DNA of 59,882 bases from Lachnospiraceae bacterium (GTDB taxonomy: Bacteria; Bacillota; Clostridia; Lachnospirales; Lachnospiraceae). Under the pieces are notes generated by a model. That model had not been told where the DNA came from, ran no database searches, and saw only the letters and a list, made by a program, of their open reading frames with translations. The position numbers and the translations under genes were made by a program. Where the stretch lies: assembly GCA_021769135.1 (NCBI GenBank), contig JAETTM010000020.1, positions 1 through 59,882 of the forward strand, given 5' to 3'. Positions 58,536 to 59,882 of the stretch are shown here, piece after piece. Numbering within the stretch: position 1 is the stretch's first letter; every line of letters begins with the position of its first letter.

Positions 58536-59882
58536 ACCGCTGCATAATATATTTTTATATCCCGTATCTCCATACCGCTCTGCCGTGAAAAGAAAGTCAG
58601 GCTGCAGCTGCCTTCGATAATGGGGTTCAAATCCACCTCGAACCTAATCCAGCTGCGGTCTGCCCCCGTCAGGGAGAGCATTTTTACCAATTGATTATCC
58701 TGCCATATGGAAAATGTGAACTGGGCTAAATCGTTATCCGTGGCAGACCGGCAAAGCATTTCCAGCTTGTAATCCCCTTTTTCTTTTGCCAGAATGCGGA
58801 AATAGGAATGTTCCCCATCGCCCAGATGTATCTCTTCGGGCATAATTTCCGCCTGGGGGTTCACCTCGAGCTCTTTCGCCTGCTGTATCATTTCATCCTC
58901 CGGGCAAGGACATTCTTCCAATTCCCTGTCCAAATCCGTCTCCATCCCTTTCATCCTCAAATACGAAGGGGTAGTCATCAAATACCGGCAGATGTTGTTC
59001 GCCGCCCTGGCCAGTTCCCCTCTCGTAAGGCTGCCTTCCGATAGTTTCTCCATCAGATTATCTTTGTTGGAATTGGATTTGGCATCCGCGGCTACCATGT
59101 ATAAATCGTTCTGAGCCCGAATCATTGGAGCCATATTCCGGCGGCTCCCTTCTTCCCCTTCTTCATTCCCTTTGGCCCACCAGTCTGTCATTACAATGCC
59201 GAAAAATCCCCATTCTTTCCTTAGAATCGTTGTCAAAAGGTCATAGCTGCTGGAAGTCCAGATGCCGTTGACCGGATTATAAGAACTCATAACGGAATCC
59301 GCCCCGCCTTCCCTGACCGCAATCTCGAAGCCTTTCAGATAAAGCTCCCTCAGCGCGCGCTCCGATACCAAGGCATTCACCGTATGCCTACGGCCCTCCT
59401 GGTTATTGCAGGCAAAATGCTTAATCGTTCCCGTAACCCCATATTTGTGCAGGCCTTTTAACTGAGCCGCCGCCATTTTCCCGCTCACCAAAGGGTCTTC
59501 CGAAAAATATTCGAAATTCCGCCCGTTTAAAGGATTCCTATGTATGTTCAGCCCCGGCCCTAAAAGATTATCCACTTTGTTCTTCCGAAGCTCCAATCCT
59601 TCCCACTGATACAATTCCTCACAGAGCTGTTCGTTAAAAGTGCAGGCCAGGCATGTTCCGTTCGGCATTGCAAAAGCCAGGTTGCCGCAGTCCATGCGGA
59701 TTCCGCTGGGGCCGTCGCTGCAGCAGCCAATGGGGATTCCATATTCCAGCAATTCTTCGGTTACGCCGCCAAAAGCCCCTCCCGTTCCCGGAGTAGTTTT
59801 CGGCGAATTCATGCCTTCCCCCCTGGTCAGCCAGACAAGTTCTTCATCGGTAAGCTGGGAAAGGAACTCTTCCATGGAAACA
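58532..59882 (-). CDS. Glycoside hydrolase family 3 enzyme, 5' end outside window
   Basis: The visible part (at least 447 residues) holds a GH3 N-terminal TIM-barrel: CCSDGPSGIRMDCG near 51, NLLGPGLNIHRNPLNGRNFEYFSED, TIKHFACNNQE (150-160) and VMTDWWAKGN with the catalytic nucleophile Asp231. A C-terminal beta-sandwich-like tail follows. The reading frame is open to the window edge, and the first ATG seen (59875) need not be the start. The absence of the usual GH3 C-terminal domain after the barrel suggests either a truncated enzyme or the reversed domain order known in some Ruminococcaceae/Lachnospiraceae beta-glucosidases, with the C-domain upstream outside the window. Confidence 0.8.
   Translation of the reverse strand, partial: VSMEEFLSQLTDEELVWLTRGEGMNSPKTTPGTGGAFGGVTEELLEYGIPIGCCSDGPSGIRMDCGNLAFAMPNGTCLACTFNEQLCEELYQWEGLELRKNKVDNLLGPGLNIHRNPLNGRNFEYFSEDPLVSGKMAAAQLKGLHKYGVTGTIKHFACNNQEGRRHTVNALVSERALRELYLKGFEIAVREGGADSVMSSYNPVNGIWTSSSYDLLTTILRKEWGFFGIVMTDWWAKGNEEGEEGSRRNMAPMIRAQNDLYMVAADAKSNSNKDNLMEKLSEGSLTRGELARAANNICRYLMTTPSYLRMKGMETDLDRELEECPCPEDEMIQQAKELEVNPQAEIMPEEIHLGDGEHSYFRILAKEKGDYKLEMLCRSATDNDLAQFTFSIWQDNQLVKMLSLTGADRSWIRFEVDLNPIIEGSCSLTFFSRQSGMEIRDIKIYYAAV

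Overview
The window looks like a chromosomal segment from a gut-type member of the Lachnospiraceae (Firmicutes). Evidence: a large Firmicutes-type SRP RNA with an Alu arm; split transketolase; LdhA, NrdG2-type and PflX-type radical SAM enzymes of an anaerobe; YesM/YesN two-component proteins; Ala/Glu-rich linkers on sugar-binding lipoproteins; AGGAGG ribosome sites; and moderate GC with AT-rich islands. No phage structural genes, tRNAs, CRISPR arrays or recognisable transposases were seen.

Layout. (1) 1-5.7 kb: a YtfQ/YtfR/YtfT/YjfF sugar (galactofuranose-type) ABC transporter, with YjfF broken near the left edge, and a divergent GntR/LacI-hybrid regulator. (2) 5.7-11.7 kb: a translationally coupled operon of an AAA-ATPase/PD-(D/E)XK protein, a YesM sensor kinase, a membrane-anchored YtfQ paralogue frameshifted in an A7 tract, and a YesN response regulator. 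It resembles a three-component sugar-sensing system serving the neighbouring transporter. (3) 12-17.1 kb: an ascorbate-type PTS (IIA, IIB, IIC), a divergent PRD/BglG-type regulator and a UPF0309 SIS protein. (4) 17.2-24.2 kb: six closely packed minus-strand genes encoding a MutS-core ATPase, a VWA protein, a MoxR AAA+ ATPase, an LRR protein, a 73-residue protein and a membrane acyltransferase. (5) 24.2-26.6 kb: an unlisted 38-residue membrane peptide, then an AT-rich XRE / ImmA-IrrE protease / PIN / small-protein cassette that looks acquired. (6) 26.7-46.6 kb: mostly housekeeping, with a mini-kinase-fold protein, NrdG2, TadA, SRP RNA, PflX, a CdaR/PucR-like regulator, a stand-alone MsmX/UgpC ATPase, LdhA, MetG, a DprA paralogue, a thioredoxin-like secreted protein with an NPDNP linker, SEC-C methionine aminopeptidase, Rpe and transketolase halves. 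(7) 46.7-59.9 kb: a membrane protein, a second sugar ABC system (its binding protein frameshifted in a G9 tract) with an amidohydrolase and ROK regulator, an orphan antitoxin-like gene, another GntR/LacI regulator, a membrane-anchored DUF885 protein and a GH3 glycosidase cut by the right edge.

The most interesting points are the six-gene MutS/VWA/MoxR/LRR operon, the two sugar-binding-protein genes that are both interrupted at homopolymers (a G9 tract being a classical phase-variation signal), the nuclease-fold ATPase coupled to a sugar sensor, and the XRE-ImmA-PIN cassette preceded by a tiny membrane peptide and a perfect 31-bp inverted repeat. All functional calls come from reading translated sequence by eye; no database search was run.
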